A DNA stretch of 64,000 nt from Hyphomonadaceae bacterium UBA5336 (lineage in GTDB: Bacteria; Pseudomonadota; Alphaproteobacteria; Caulobacterales; Hyphomonadaceae). This document shows, piece after piece, positions 25,056-34,426 of this stretch (positions are counted from its first letter, which is position 1; the number at the start of each line of letters is the position of its first letter). Both the position numbers and the translations under genes were made by a program. Under the pieces are notes generated by a model, which was not told the DNA's origin, did no database searches, and was given only the letters and a program-made list of their open reading frames with translations. The stretch covers positions 1 to 64,000 of the forward strand of contig DHQO01000001.1 of assembly GCA_002408125.1 (NCBI GenBank). Direction: 5' to 3'.

Positions 25056-26321
25056 TCAGCCCGGATGACGGCGCAGCATCAGGACGGAATATATTGTGAG
25101 CAAGGCCATGACCCCCGCAGATGCCATGAAGGGCAGGGCCGGAAACATCTGGTAGAGGCCTGCGCCCATCAGCGGTCCGAAGATGAACCCGGTGGGCGGC
25201 GCAGCAGCCAGAAGGGCTGCCGCCGCGCCCTGTTCGTGGCGCGCAACCGACAGGCTGCCGAGCGCATTGGCAGACGACACGGCCAGGGCTGCCCCGGCGC
25301 CGACAAGCACGAAACAGGCGCACAGCGCCCAGAAGGGATGAAACAGGTCGGCGCCGATATAGCCGGCTCCGACCATGGCCAGTCCGATAGGCAGCACGCG
25401 GCGCGGCTCTGGCCTGCGCGGCTGGACATAGCCGAACTGCATTATGATCATGCCGATTGCCAGGCAGGCAAAAGCGGTCCCTGTATGCTGAACCGCGGCT
25501 TCGCCGGCAGAGAGACCGGGCTTGTCGACGAACTGGTACCTGTCCTCGATAAACCAGCCCAGGGTTTGCTGAATCATGCCTATGGCAACGAAATAGCAGA
25601 ACAGGAACGCAAGATGGGGAAAGACGCGGGCATCGCGCACAGATAGCGGTTTTGGCCGCCGCAGGTCGCGTGGGGTCTTGCGGGTCTCGGTCGGCGGCAG
25701 GACAAAGGCGAGCACCAGTCCGACGCCGATATTCAGGGCAATCGTGCCCCACAGGGGAACCAGCTCGCCAAAATCGGCGAGCACCGAGGCGCCTGCCGGC
25801 CCGATGATCGAGCCGATGCTCACCGAGGCACCAAGCATTCCGAGGCCGCCTGCGCGTGTCATCGCCGTGGTTGCATCGGTCATGGCCGCCATGGCCGAGG
25901 GCTGGAGCCCGGGTGAAAGCAGGCCGAACCAGATCCGCACAAAGACCAGCAGGGCAAACATGGAAAGGCCGGTGACAAGGCCCTGAAGCGCGGCCGACAG
26001 GGCAAAGAGAAAGGCCATGTTCGTCAGGCCCATGGCGAGCAGGGAAAACACCATGACCCGCTTGCGCCCGACCCGGTCGGCCAGCCGTCCCCACCAGGGG
26101 ATCATCAGCGCATAAATGGCGGCAGAGAGCGTCAGAATTCCCGCCACCTGGATTTCCTGCAGCCCGGCTTTCCTTGCGAGCGGTGCAACAACCACGAAAT
26201 TGATCGTCATTCCCGCGCCCATCGCCACCATGGCCAGCGCGATGACGCCTTGCTGCAGCGCGCTCAGCGGCCGCAGCGGTAGCTCATCGGCGTCAGAAGG
26301 ATCCGGACTGGTATCAGGCAT
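25056..26321 (-). CDS. Major facilitator superfamily transporter
   Basis: 421 residues with about 12 hydrophobic segments in two halves. The MFS signature between helices 2 and 3, GRLADRVGRKRVMVF, is clear. The layout suggests a drug/metabolite efflux subfamily (DHA1-like) with an acidic cytoplasmic N-terminus. It probably exports a small molecule across the inner membrane; substrate unknown. Confidence 0.87.
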   Translation of the reverse strand: MPDTSPDPSDADELPLRPLSALQQGVIALAMVAMGAGMTINFVVVAPLARKAGLQEIQVAGILTLSAAIYALMIPWWGRLADRVGRKRVMVFSLLAMGLTNMAFLFALSAALQGLVTGLSMFALLVFVRIWFGLLSPGLQPSAMAAMTDATTAMTRAGGLGMLGASVSIGSIIGPAGASVLADFGELVPLWGTIALNIGVGLVLAFVLPPTETRKTPRDLRRPKPLSVRDARVFPHLAFLFCYFVAIGMIQQTLGWFIEDRYQFVDKPGLSAGEAAVQHTGTAFACLAIGMIIMQFGYVQPRRPEPRRVLPIGLAMVGAGYIGADLFHPFWALCACFVLVGAGAALAVSSANALGSLSVARHEQGAAAALLAAAPPTGFIFGPLMGAGLYQMFPALPFMASAGVMALLTIYSVLMLRRHPG

Positions 26322-26413
26322 CGAACAGACCTAGACCCGGTCTGACTCCTTGCCAATCGCGATTCAACCCTATCTATGCGTCAATCGAGACCGATTTTTC
26401 GGAGATGTTTTAA

Positions 26414-26722
26414 ATGCTTGAGCCCCTTGCGCCGCTATATGTGTACTTCCTGTACCCCATCCTCACCCTGCTGTTCTTCGTGCTGTTGGTCTATGTGGTG
26501 TTCGGTTGGCTGATCGTGGGCGGCGTGGTCTCGCTGCATAACCAGACCGTGCGGCAGATCTACTCCATGCTCGAAAGCGTGGTCGAGCCGCTTGCCGCGC
26601 CGCTGCGCAGGATCATTCCGCCGCTCGGACAGCTCGACCTGTCGGTTTTCGTGCTGTTCCTGCTCATCATCTTTGTGCGCGACTGGCTGTTGCCTGTCCT
26701 GTTCGGGCTCAGGTCCTGGTAG
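26414..26722 (+). CDS. YggT family membrane protein
   Basis: 102 residues with two membrane segments. The family motif region VEPLAAPLRRIIPPLGQLDL sits between them, followed by FVLFLLIIFVRDWLL. Yeast/bacterial YggT homologues are linked to osmotic tolerance and FtsZ positioning. It starts a cluster YggT-DUF167-folD. GGAGAT precedes the ATG. Confidence 0.88.
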   Translation: MLEPLAPLYVYFLYPILTLLFFVLLVYVVFGWLIVGGVVSLHNQTVRQIYSMLESVVEPLAAPLRRIIPPLGQLDLSVFVLFLLIIFVRDWLLPVLFGLRSW

Positions 26723-26730
26723 GACAAACG

Positions 26731-27012
26731 GTGACTGTCCGCGTCACGCCGCGCGCCGGCAGGGATGCGATTGATGGGCCGGGCGAGGATGCAGACGGCC
26801 GCCCGCTCCTGAAGCTGCGCGTGCGCGCTGTGCCCGAGGATGGCAAGGCCAATGCGGCGGTCGAGGCGCTGCTGGCCAGGACGCTCGGCATCTCCAAGCG
26901 GCAGGTGGCGGTGGTCTCGGGCGGCAAATCGCGTATTAAACGCGTCGAACTGGCGGATCTGGATGAGGGCGCCGCCGCGCGACTTGAGGAGCTGATGGGC
27001 CATGGCAGCTGA
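26731..27012 (+). CDS. DUF167 (YggU) family protein
   Basis: 93 residues with the family motifs VRVTPRAGRDAIDG, VRAVPEDGKANAAVEALLAR and VSGGKSRIKRVEL. It starts at a GTG preceded by AGGAC. The function of the family is unknown. It lies between yggT and folD and overlaps folD by 11 bases, so it is translationally coupled. Confidence 0.87.
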   Translation: MTVRVTPRAGRDAIDGPGEDADGRPLLKLRVRAVPEDGKANAAVEALLARTLGISKRQVAVVSGGKSRIKRVELADLDEGAAARLEELMGHGS

Positions 27013-27889
27013 GATCATCGACGGAAAAGCGATCGCCGCAGATGTGCGCGCCAATGTGGCCGCCGCTGTGGCGGGCCTGCCCAAAGCGCCAACGCTGGCG
27101 GTTGTCCTGGTCGGCGACAATGCCGCCAGCCAGGTCTATGTGCGCAACAAGGTACGCCAGACCGAGGAGGCCGGAATGGTCTCCATCCACAAACACCTGC
27201 CGGCCGACGCCACCCAGTTCGAGGTGGAAAACCTGATCTCCGATCTCAATGCCGACCCGGAAGTGGACGGCATCCTGTTGCAATTGCCTCTGCCGAAGCA
27301 CCTGCATGAGCCCTCCGCCATTGAGAAGATCGACCCGGCCAAGGATGTCGACGGACTGACGGAGACAAGCGCCGGGCGCCTCGCCCTCGGCAAGCCGGGC
27401 CTTGCGCCCTGTACGCCCACTGGCTGCGTCATCCTCGCCAAGCGCGCGCTGGCTGACAATCTGTCGGGCAAGCACTGCGTGGTGATCGGCCGCTCCATCC
27501 TCGTCGGCAAGCCGGCCGCGCTGCTCTTCCTGGCGGAGAACTGCACCGTTACCATCGCCCATTCGCGCACGGCCGATCTCGGCGAGGTCTGCCGGTCCGC
27601 CGATATCCTGGTGCCCGCTGTGGGCCGGCCCGGTATCGTCACTGGCGACATGGTCAAACCCGGTGCCACCGTCATTGATGTCGGTATCAATCGCGTGCCC
27701 GCTCCGGAAAAGGGCGAGGGCAAGACGAAGCTGGTCGGCGATGCGGAGTTTGAGAGCTGCGCGGCGGTGGCCGGCCATATCACGCCGGTGCCCGGCGGTG
27801 TCGGCCCGATGACCATTGCCTGCCTCCTGCGCAATACCGTGATCGCGGCTTGCGCGCGCCGGGGCTGGAGCCTGCCGGACACACTCTAA
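27002..27889 (+). CDS. folD: Methylenetetrahydrofolate dehydrogenase/cyclohydrolase
   Basis: 295-residue bifunctional FolD, interconverting methylene-, methenyl- and formyl-tetrahydrofolate. The catalytic Tyr/Lys motif SQVYVRNKVRQTEE is at about residues 43-56. GILLQLPLPKHL, the PCTPTGC motif, GRSILVGKPAA and the C-terminal TPVPGGVGPMTIA are all present. It is the last gene of the cluster. Confidence 0.95.
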   Translation: MAAEIIDGKAIAADVRANVAAAVAGLPKAPTLAVVLVGDNAASQVYVRNKVRQTEEAGMVSIHKHLPADATQFEVENLISDLNADPEVDGILLQLPLPKHLHEPSAIEKIDPAKDVDGLTETSAGRLALGKPGLAPCTPTGCVILAKRALADNLSGKHCVVIGRSILVGKPAALLFLAENCTVTIAHSRTADLGEVCRSADILVPAVGRPGIVTGDMVKPGATVIDVGINRVPAPEKGEGKTKLVGDAEFESCAAVAGHITPVPGGVGPMTIACLLRNTVIAACARRGWSLPDTL

Positions 27890-28104
27890 CTCCTTCGCAA
27901 TGCAGCAATTTCAACGGGCGCTGAAGGGGAATTCCCCGTTTCGGGCACCCGCGCCTGCCCTGCCCGCAATATCCTTCCGCCATTCGGCCCTTCGGCGGAA
28001 GATATGCGTTATTTTTGTGGGATGCTTGAAGGATGGCGCCCTGAAATGGCATATTACGGAGAAGAATAACTCAGAATTTAGAACAAATTGGAGGTCATTT
28101 TCCC
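27890..28104. other. Intergenic region upstream of the branched-chain dehydrogenase operon
   Basis: No gene was found in these 215 bases. The distal half is AT-rich compared with the surroundings, which suits a regulated promoter, and GGAGGTC precedes the next ATG. No specific operator could be assigned. Confidence 0.4.
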
Positions 28105-29334
28105 ATGGGCAAGGCAGAACCGAGGATTTCCGTTCCCGCTCCCGCCTTTCGTCCGGGAGATACGCCTGGCTTCTCCAGGCTCGGCCTGCCGCGCCCTGGC
28201 CATCATGCCAGGCCTGACATCCTGGCCGATGCTGCCGAGATCCGCGATCTCGCCTTCGGCCTTGTCGGTGTGCTCGACGAGGAGGCCAACGCGGTCGGCG
28301 ACTGGGCGCCGGGCCTGAGCCCTGAGGAGCTTCGCGCCGGCCTCAAAACCATGGTGCTGACCCGCGAATACGACAATCGCATGCTGAAGATGCAGCGCAC
28401 CAAGCGCCTGTCTTTCTACATGAAGTCGCTCGGCGAGGAGGCTGTCGCAGTCGCTGCGACCCAGGCGCTTGATGCCGGGGACATGCTGTTTCCGTCCTAT
28501 CGCCAGCAGGGCGCGCTGATCCAGCGCGGCGCGGAACTCGTGGACATGATGTGCCACTGCATTTCCAATTCGCGCGACAATCTGAAAGGCCGTCAGTTGC
28601 CGGTCCATTATACCCGCAAGGATCTCAATTGGTTCTCGGTGTCGGGCAATCTCGGCACGCAATTTCCCCAGGCCGTCGGCTGGTCCATGGCCAGCGCGCT
28701 GAAGGGCGAAACCGCCATTGCCTGCTCCTGGATCGGCGACGGCACCACTGCCGAGGGCGACTTCCACGCCGCGATGACGCTGGCCTCGACCTATAACGCG
28801 CCGGTGGTGCTCAATGTGGTCAACAATCAGTGGGCCATTTCGATGCACAACTCGATTTCCGGCGGCAAGGCGCCGAGCTTTGCCGCCAAGGCGATCGGCT
28901 ATGGCATTCCGGGTATCCGGGTGGATGGCAACGACTATCTCGCCGTCGCCGCCGTGACCAGATGGGCCGCCGAGCGCGCCCGGGGTGGCGGCGGGCCGAC
29001 CCTGATCGAGAGCTATACCTATCGCGGTGAGGCGCACTCGACCTCCGACGATCCGTCGAAATACCGCCCCAAGGACGAATACGAAGCCTGGCCGCTCGGC
29101 GACCCGGTCGAGCGCCTGCGCGCCCATCTGATCAAGCTCGGCGAATGGGACGGCGAGCAGCACGAGGCCTGGCAGGCCGAGTGCAAGCAAGCCGTTGCCG
29201 ATGCCTGGAAAGAAGCCCTGACCTACGGCACGCTGGAGGAAGGCCCGCACGCGCCGGTGCCGACCATGTTCGAGGATGTCTTCACCGCCCAGCCCTGGCA
29301 CCTGCGCCGCCAGCGCCAGGAACTTGGTGTCTAG
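28105..29334 (+). CDS. bkdA1: Branched-chain 2-oxoacid dehydrogenase E1 alpha subunit
   Basis: 409 residues. The thiamine-diphosphate motif begins WIGDGTTAEGDFHAAM and ends with VVNNQWAIS (about residues 210-247). The phosphorylation-loop-like YRGEAHSTSDDPSKYRP follows. The length and an N-terminal extension of about 80 residues before the core fit Pseudomonas-type BkdA1 rather than pyruvate dehydrogenase E1 alpha. With the next three genes it oxidatively decarboxylates the 2-oxo acids of valine, leucine and isoleucine. Confidence 0.9.
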   Translation: MGKAEPRISVPAPAFRPGDTPGFSRLGLPRPGHHARPDILADAAEIRDLAFGLVGVLDEEANAVGDWAPGLSPEELRAGLKTMVLTREYDNRMLKMQRTKRLSFYMKSLGEEAVAVAATQALDAGDMLFPSYRQQGALIQRGAELVDMMCHCISNSRDNLKGRQLPVHYTRKDLNWFSVSGNLGTQFPQAVGWSMASALKGETAIACSWIGDGTTAEGDFHAAMTLASTYNAPVVLNVVNNQWAISMHNSISGGKAPSFAAKAIGYGIPGIRVDGNDYLAVAAVTRWAAERARGGGGPTLIESYTYRGEAHSTSDDPSKYRPKDEYEAWPLGDPVERLRAHLIKLGEWDGEQHEAWQAECKQAVADAWKEALTYGTLEEGPHAPVPTMFEDVFTAQPWHLRRQRQELGV

Positions 29335-29355
29335 GTCACCCGTTTGCTGCACATC

Positions 29356-29447
29356 CCTCATCCTGAGCGGCGACGAAGGATGTGCCCAAGTTTAAGAGTA
29401 CGGTCTTGCAAGCCCGCCTTCATGGTTCGTCTCCGCTCACCATGAGG
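29356..29447. repeat. Intergenic palindromic element inside the bkd operon
   Basis: An arm at 29356-29382 (CCTCATCCTGAGCGGCGACG...) and an inverted arm at 29421-29447 (reverse complement CCTCATGGTGAGCGGAGACG...) could form a long hairpin with a ~38-base loop. The second arm recurs at 5412-5440. Confidence 0.6.
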
Positions 29448-29472
29448 GCTCACGGAGTTCGAGGGTCGTCAT

Positions 29473-30489
29473 ATGCCCCAGATGAACATGATGCAGGCGC
29501 TGACCAGCGCCATGGATGTGAAACTCGCCGAGGATGAGCGCGTGCTCGCCTTCGGCGAGGATGTCGGCTATTTCGGCGGCGTTTTCGGGGTGACGCGCGG
29601 CCTGCAGGAGAAATACGGTTCTTCCCGCGTCTTCGACGCGCCGATCAATGAGGGCGCGATCATCGCCATGGCGATGGGCATGGCCACAAACGGTATGCGC
29701 CCGATCGCCGAGATCCAGTTCGCCGACTATATTTTCCCGGGTTTCGACCAGATCATTTCCGAACTCACCCGCATCCGCTACCGCTCGGCTGGCCAGTACA
29801 CCGCGCCGGTGACGATCCGCACCCCCTGTGGTGGCGGCATCTATGGCGGTCAGACCCATTCGATGAGCCCGGAAGCCTTTTTCACCCATATTCCCGGCCT
29901 GGTCGTCGCCATGCCGTCCAATCCCTATGACGCCAAGGGCCTGCTGATTTCCTGCATCGAGAGCGACGATCCCGCGCTCTTCTTCGAGCCGAAACGGCTC
30001 TATAATGGCCCCTTCGACGGCGATCCGAACAAGCCGCAATCCTCATGGAAAGACCATCCGAAAGGCGAAGTGCCCGAGGGCAATTACACCGTCCCGCTGG
30101 GTGTTGCCGATGTCGTGCGCGAGGGTTCCGACGTCACTGTCGTCGCCTATGGCACCATGGTGCATGTCGCGCTGGCCGCCGCCGAGGCCGAGGGTGTGGA
30201 TGCCGAGATCATCGACCTTCGCACGCTGATCCCCTACGATATCGACACGGTCGCGCGCTCCGTTCAGAAGACCGGGCGCTGCGTGATCCTGCACGAGGCC
30301 CCGCGCACATCCGGATTTGGCGCCGAGCTTGCCGCGCAGATCCAGGAAGACTGTTTCTATTCCCTCGAAGCGCCGATCCAGCGCGTCACCGGCTGGGACA
30401 CGCCTTATCCGCACGCGCATGAATGGAGCTATTTCCCCGGCCAGGAGCGTGTCGCCCGCGCCCTCAAGAAAACCGTGGAGTTTGCCTGA
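29473..30489 (+). CDS. bkdA2: Branched-chain 2-oxoacid dehydrogenase E1 beta subunit
   Basis: 338 residues. The transketolase-like pyrimidine domain includes GEDVGYFGGVFGVTRGL, and INEGAIIAMAMGMA is the E1-beta contact motif. The C-terminal half has VVAYGTMVHVALAAA and IIDLRTLIPYD. It pairs with the alpha subunit 138 bases upstream; the gap is filled by a host palindromic repeat. Its stop overlaps the E2 start (TGATG at 30487-30491). Confidence 0.92.
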   Translation: MPQMNMMQALTSAMDVKLAEDERVLAFGEDVGYFGGVFGVTRGLQEKYGSSRVFDAPINEGAIIAMAMGMATNGMRPIAEIQFADYIFPGFDQIISELTRIRYRSAGQYTAPVTIRTPCGGGIYGGQTHSMSPEAFFTHIPGLVVAMPSNPYDAKGLLISCIESDDPALFFEPKRLYNGPFDGDPNKPQSSWKDHPKGEVPEGNYTVPLGVADVVREGSDVTVVAYGTMVHVALAAAEAEGVDAEIIDLRTLIPYDIDTVARSVQKTGRCVILHEAPRTSGFGAELAAQIQEDCFYSLEAPIQRVTGWDTPYPHAHEWSYFPGQERVARALKKTVEFA

Positions 30490-31760
30490 TGGCCGAATAC
30501 AAGCTGCGCATGCCCGATGTCGGCGAGGGTGTCGTCGAGGCCGAAATTGTCGCCTGGCATGTCAAACCCGGCGACATGGTCGAGGAAGATCAGGACCTTG
30601 TCGATGTGATGACCGACAAGGCGACGGTGGAAATCCCTGCGCCGGTCTCCGGCAAGGTGGTCTCCGTGCACGGCGAGCCCGGCGACATGATCGCGGTGGG
30701 CACGGAAATCCTCGTCATTGCGACCGAGGCCGATGTGGATACGGAGCAGGCTGAGCCTGCAGCCGCAGAAGCCGCGCCCGAGCCGGCTGAGGCTGAAGCG
30801 CCTGCACCGAAAGCGCCGGAAAAGCCCAAGCCCCGCCCTGCGCCGGCCCCGCAACAGCTCGATCCGCCCGTGGCAGGCGGTCGGGTCCTCGCCAGCCCCG
30901 CCGTGCGCGCCCGTGCGCTGGAGCTGGATGTCGATCTTGCCGGCGTGACGGGTTCCGGCCCGGCCGGCCGCGTGACGCGCCAGGATCTGGAAGACTTCGT
31001 GGCGGCAGGTGGCCGCGCGGTTGCGCGCACTGCCGCCCCGGCTGGTCCGGCGCGCACGAAGCGCACTGGCGTGCGCGAGGAGAAAGTGATCGGCCTGCGC
31101 CGCAAGATCGCCCAGAACATGGAAGCGGCCTGGCGCGTGCCGATGATCACCTATGTCGAGGAGGTGGACGTCACCGAGGTCGAGGCGCTGCGCAAATCGC
31201 TGAATGGCGACCGCGCCGAGGGCGAGCCCAAGCTGACCCTGCTGCCCTTCCTCGCCACCGCGCTCACCCGCGCCCTCCCCGACGTGCCCCAGGCGAATGC
31301 GCATTACGATGCCGAGGCCGGAACGCTAAGCGTGCACGAGGCCGCCCATATCGGCATCGCCACGGCGACCGAGAACGGCCTCGTCGTCCCGGTCCTTCGC
31401 CATGCCGAGGCCATCGATGTCTGGCAGATGGCCGGCGAGATCTCGCGCCTGTCAGCCGCTGCTCGCGACGGCAAGGCGAGCCGGGAGGAACTTTCCGGCT
31501 CCACCATCACCATCACCTCACTCGGTGCGATTGGGGGCGTTGTCACCACGCCACTGATCAACACGCCGGAAACCGCGATTATTGGCGTCAACAAGATGGC
31601 CGAGCGCCCCGTTTTCGATGGCGCCGGCCGTGTCGTGCCGCGCCTGTTCATGAATCTCAGCTCCAGCTTCGATCATCGCATCGTCGATGGCTTTGAGGCC
31701 GCGACCCTGATCCAGAAAATCCGTGCCCTGCTGGAAAGCCCGGCGCGGCTCTTCATGTAG
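30489..31760 (+). CDS. bkdB: Branched-chain 2-oxoacid dehydrogenase E2 (dihydrolipoamide acyltransferase)
   Basis: 423 residues. The lipoyl domain (1-80) has the lipoylated lysine in VMTDKATVEIP (about 43). An Ala/Pro/Glu linker leads to an E3-binding domain (about 133-172, RVLASPAVRARALELDVDLA and following). The catalytic acyltransferase core ends with SSSFDHRIVDGFEA, whose His and Asp are catalytic. The ATG at 30489 overlaps the E1-beta stop. It transfers branched acyl groups to CoA. Confidence 0.93.
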   Translation: MAEYKLRMPDVGEGVVEAEIVAWHVKPGDMVEEDQDLVDVMTDKATVEIPAPVSGKVVSVHGEPGDMIAVGTEILVIATEADVDTEQAEPAAAEAAPEPAEAEAPAPKAPEKPKPRPAPAPQQLDPPVAGGRVLASPAVRARALELDVDLAGVTGSGPAGRVTRQDLEDFVAAGGRAVARTAAPAGPARTKRTGVREEKVIGLRRKIAQNMEAAWRVPMITYVEEVDVTEVEALRKSLNGDRAEGEPKLTLLPFLATALTRALPDVPQANAHYDAEAGTLSVHEAAHIGIATATENGLVVPVLRHAEAIDVWQMAGEISRLSAAARDGKASREELSGSTITITSLGAIGGVVTTPLINTPETAIIGVNKMAERPVFDGAGRVVPRLFMNLSSSFDHRIVDGFEAATLIQKIRALLESPARLFM

Positions 31761-31768
31761 GACCTCTC

Positions 31769-33199
31769 ATGACCACCAAGAAAACCTGCGACGTCCTCGT
31801 GATCGGCGGCGGCCCCGGCGGCTATCCCGCCGCGATCCGCGCCGGCCAGCTCGGCCTGGAGACCATTCTGGTGGAAGCCGGGCGCCTCGGGGGCACCTGC
31901 CTCATCCGTGGCTGCATTCCCTCCAAGGCGATCATCCATGCCGCGTCGAAACTGGATGAAATGCGTCATCATGCCGGTGGCGGAGCCGGCGCGATGGGGA
32001 TCACTTTGAAATCACAGCCCTGCCTCGACATGGCGGGCCTTCGCGCCTGGAAGGATGGCATTGTCGACCGCCTCTCGGGCGGTGTGGCGGGCCTGCTGAA
32101 GGCTGCGAAGGTAGAGCATGTCCATGGCTGGGCCACTTTCCGCGATGCGAAGACCTGCACGGTGGAAACCGAAGAGGGCGAGGTCGAGATCACGGCGGAG
32201 AATGTCATCCTCGCCAATGGCTCGGAGGAAACAGAACTGCCGTTCCTGCCCTTTGACGGCGAGACGGTAATCAGCTCCACCGGTGCATTGGATCTCACGG
32301 AACTGCCCGAGCACCTGGCGGTGGTCGGCGCGGGTTATATCGGCCTGGAACTCGGCATTGCCTTTGCCAAGCTCGGCTCGAAGGTGACCTTCGTGGAAAT
32401 GGGCCCATCCATCCTGCCGTCTTACGACAAGGAGCTGACGCGCCCCGTTTCGACCTGGCTCAAGGATCACGGCGTTGAGGTGCATCTGAAGGCGAAAGCC
32501 ACGGGAAAAGGCACGAAAAACGGCGATTCCGTCCTGAAATTTGAAGATTCAGACGGCAAGGCGCGTACGGTTCGCGCCGACAAGATCCTCGTTGCCGTCG
32601 GCCGGCGCCCGCGTACTGAGGGATGGGGCCTGGAGGCCATGGCCGTCGACATGGACGGGTCTTTCATCAGAGTGAATGCGCGCTGCGAGACCGCCATGCG
32701 CGGGGTTTATGCCATTGGCGATGTGACCGGCGAGCCGATGCTGGCCCACCGCGCCACCGCCATGGGCGAGGCGGCTGCGGAGATCATCGCGGGTGTGAAG
32801 CGCAAGTTCGACCCGCGCGCTATTGCGGCGGTCTGCTTCACCGAGCCGGAACTTGTCGGGGTTGGCCTCACGCCGGATGAGGCGAAAGCGGCGGGCGAAG
32901 AGGTCATCATCGGCAAATTCCCGATGGCCGCCTCGGGCCGGGCGCTCGCCATGGATGCGGGCGAGTCCAAAGGCTTTGTCCGCATTACGGCCCGCGCCAG
33001 CGACCATGTGGTGCTCGGCATCCACGCTGTCGGCGCGCATGTGGCCGAGCTTGCGGGTGAGTTCGCCCTGGCGATCGAGATGGGCGCGGTGCTGGAAGAC
33101 ATTGCCGGCACGATCCATGTCCACCCGACACTCGGCGAGACGGTGATGGAATCGGCACTTTCCGCCCTCGGCCACCCGATCCATATCGCGGCGCGCTAG
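31769..33199 (+). CDS. lpd: Dihydrolipoamide dehydrogenase (E3)
   Basis: 476-residue flavoprotein reoxidising the lipoyl group of E2. The FAD-binding GGGPGGYPAAIRAGQLG is near the N-terminus. The redox disulfide is GGTCLIRGCIPSK, with LIR where most Lpd proteins have LNV. The NAD-binding GAGYIGLELG and the C-terminal catalytic HVHPTLGETV are intact. It lies 8 bases after E2, so it is the dedicated E3 of this operon. Confidence 0.94.
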   Translation: MTTKKTCDVLVIGGGPGGYPAAIRAGQLGLETILVEAGRLGGTCLIRGCIPSKAIIHAASKLDEMRHHAGGGAGAMGITLKSQPCLDMAGLRAWKDGIVDRLSGGVAGLLKAAKVEHVHGWATFRDAKTCTVETEEGEVEITAENVILANGSEETELPFLPFDGETVISSTGALDLTELPEHLAVVGAGYIGLELGIAFAKLGSKVTFVEMGPSILPSYDKELTRPVSTWLKDHGVEVHLKAKATGKGTKNGDSVLKFEDSDGKARTVRADKILVAVGRRPRTEGWGLEAMAVDMDGSFIRVNARCETAMRGVYAIGDVTGEPMLAHRATAMGEAAAEIIAGVKRKFDPRAIAAVCFTEPELVGVGLTPDEAKAAGEEVIIGKFPMAASGRALAMDAGESKGFVRITARASDHVVLGIHAVGAHVAELAGEFALAIEMGAVLEDIAGTIHVHPTLGETVMESALSALGHPIHIAAR

Positions 33200-33271
33200 A
33201 CACACTCCATTGTCATTTGGCAAGTCCGGCCAATGCCCTAGTCTCTTCTTCAGAGACGAGGGAGATGACCC

Positions 33272-34162
33272 ATGGACCAGACCGACACCGCCCAACACGC
33301 CGTGCCCCAGGGCGCGCTGGACCTTTATGATGCGTATGCCCACGGGCTGATCTCCCGGCGCGATTTCTTCTCGCAGCTCAGCAAGTACGCTGTGGGCGGC
33401 GCCACCGTCGCCTCGCTCGCGGCTTGCGTCATGCCGGACTATGACAGGCAGCAGACCGGCGAGGGCGACAGCGATATCTCCGCGGAAATGGTGCCATATG
33501 CTTCGCCCGATGGCGCCGGCGAGATGATGGGCTACCTCGTCCGCCCGGCCGGCGTGACCGAGCCTGTTGGCGGCGTGGTCGTCGTGCACGAAAACCGGGG
33601 GCTCAACCCGCATATCCGCGATGTCGCGCGGCGCGTGGCGGCGGCCGGTTATGTCGCCTTCGCGCCGGACGCGCTCTATCCGCTCGGCGGCTATCCCGGA
33701 AACGATGATGATGGCCGCGAGCTGCAGAGCCAGCGCGAGTCGGCCAGGATGGTCGCCGATTTCATGGCGGCGGCTGATTTCCTGCGCGCGCATGAGGCAA
33801 CGACGGAGAAGATCGGCTGTGTCGGTTTCTGCTTCGGCGGCGCGGTGACCAATCTCATGGCCGTACACCAATCCTGGCTTGCCTGCGCGGTGCCCTATTA
33901 TGGCGGCTGGCCGGGCACGGAGGAAGCCGCGCTTGTCGAGGTGCCGCTACAGATCCATCTCGCGGGCCTGGATGACCGTGTGAATGCCGGCTGGCCCGCC
34001 CATCAGGCCGGGCTCGACGCGGCCGGGGCGGACTATGAAGTCTATGTCTATGAGGGCGCCAATCATGGCTTCCACAATGACACCACGGCGCGGTTCGATG
34101 CGGACATGGCCACGCTCGCCTGGTCGCGCACACTAGACTTTTTTGGCGCGCATCTGAGTTAG
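33272..34162 (+). CDS. Dienelactone hydrolase family protein with Tat-type signal
   Basis: 296 residues. The N-terminal SRRDFFSQLSKYAVGGATVA followed by SLAAC looks like a twin-arginine signal with a possible lipobox. The DLH fold follows: VVVHENRGLNPHIRDVARR, the nucleophile elbow GFCFGGA (cysteine nucleophile, about 190) and the histidine in EGANHGFHND. It is similar in layout to the YghX-type predicted hydrolases. The substrate is unknown. It follows lpd by about 70 bases with its own GAGGGA. Confidence 0.85.
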   Translation: MDQTDTAQHAVPQGALDLYDAYAHGLISRRDFFSQLSKYAVGGATVASLAACVMPDYDRQQTGEGDSDISAEMVPYASPDGAGEMMGYLVRPAGVTEPVGGVVVVHENRGLNPHIRDVARRVAAAGYVAFAPDALYPLGGYPGNDDDGRELQSQRESARMVADFMAAADFLRAHEATTEKIGCVGFCFGGAVTNLMAVHQSWLACAVPYYGGWPGTEEAALVEVPLQIHLAGLDDRVNAGWPAHQAGLDAAGADYEVYVYEGANHGFHNDTTARFDADMATLAWSRTLDFFGAHLS

Positions 34163-34177
34163 CAGCGCTCCGCGAGC

Positions 34178-34414
34178 CTATCTGGCATGTTTCTTCGGGG
34201 GGCCGTTTAGCTTCTCTGCCACGCAAAGGAAAACATGTCCGGCAATGCCAAGAAGAACTGACAGACTTCCACTACAGACGAAGATCAAGGAGTAGGAGGT
34301 ATCGATCTTGTTCTGGCTGGTGAGCAGAAAAACTGCGCCCAAAGCGAGGAACAGAAGTCCAATCCCGATCAAGAAGAGAAAAACACCTCTAACAAGGGCG
34401 GAAACAACATCCAT
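34178..34414 (-). CDS. Small two-helix membrane protein
   Basis: 78 residues with two hydrophobic segments (about 8-32 and 42-64) and a basic C-terminus (KLNGPPKKHAR). No family was recognised. Its codon use looks less GC-rich than its neighbours. It lies downstream of gloA on the same strand with a 12-base gap, so it may share its transcript. Confidence 0.6.
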   Translation of the reverse strand: MDVVSALVRGVFLFLIGIGLLFLALGAVFLLTSQNKIDTSYSLIFVCSGSLSVLLGIAGHVFLCVAEKLNGPPKKHAR

Positions 34415-34426
34415 CTCGCACTCCTG

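Noticed and set aside
26326..26344. CAGACC-7-GGTCTG inverted repeat just upstream of the MFS start, partly like the palindrome at 24543
   Set aside because: It is only 6 bp per arm with different spacing; too weak to call an operator.
28078..29361. 427-residue open frame antisense to E1 alpha
   Set aside because: It is a shadow of bkdA1, whose thiamine-diphosphate motif is unambiguous.
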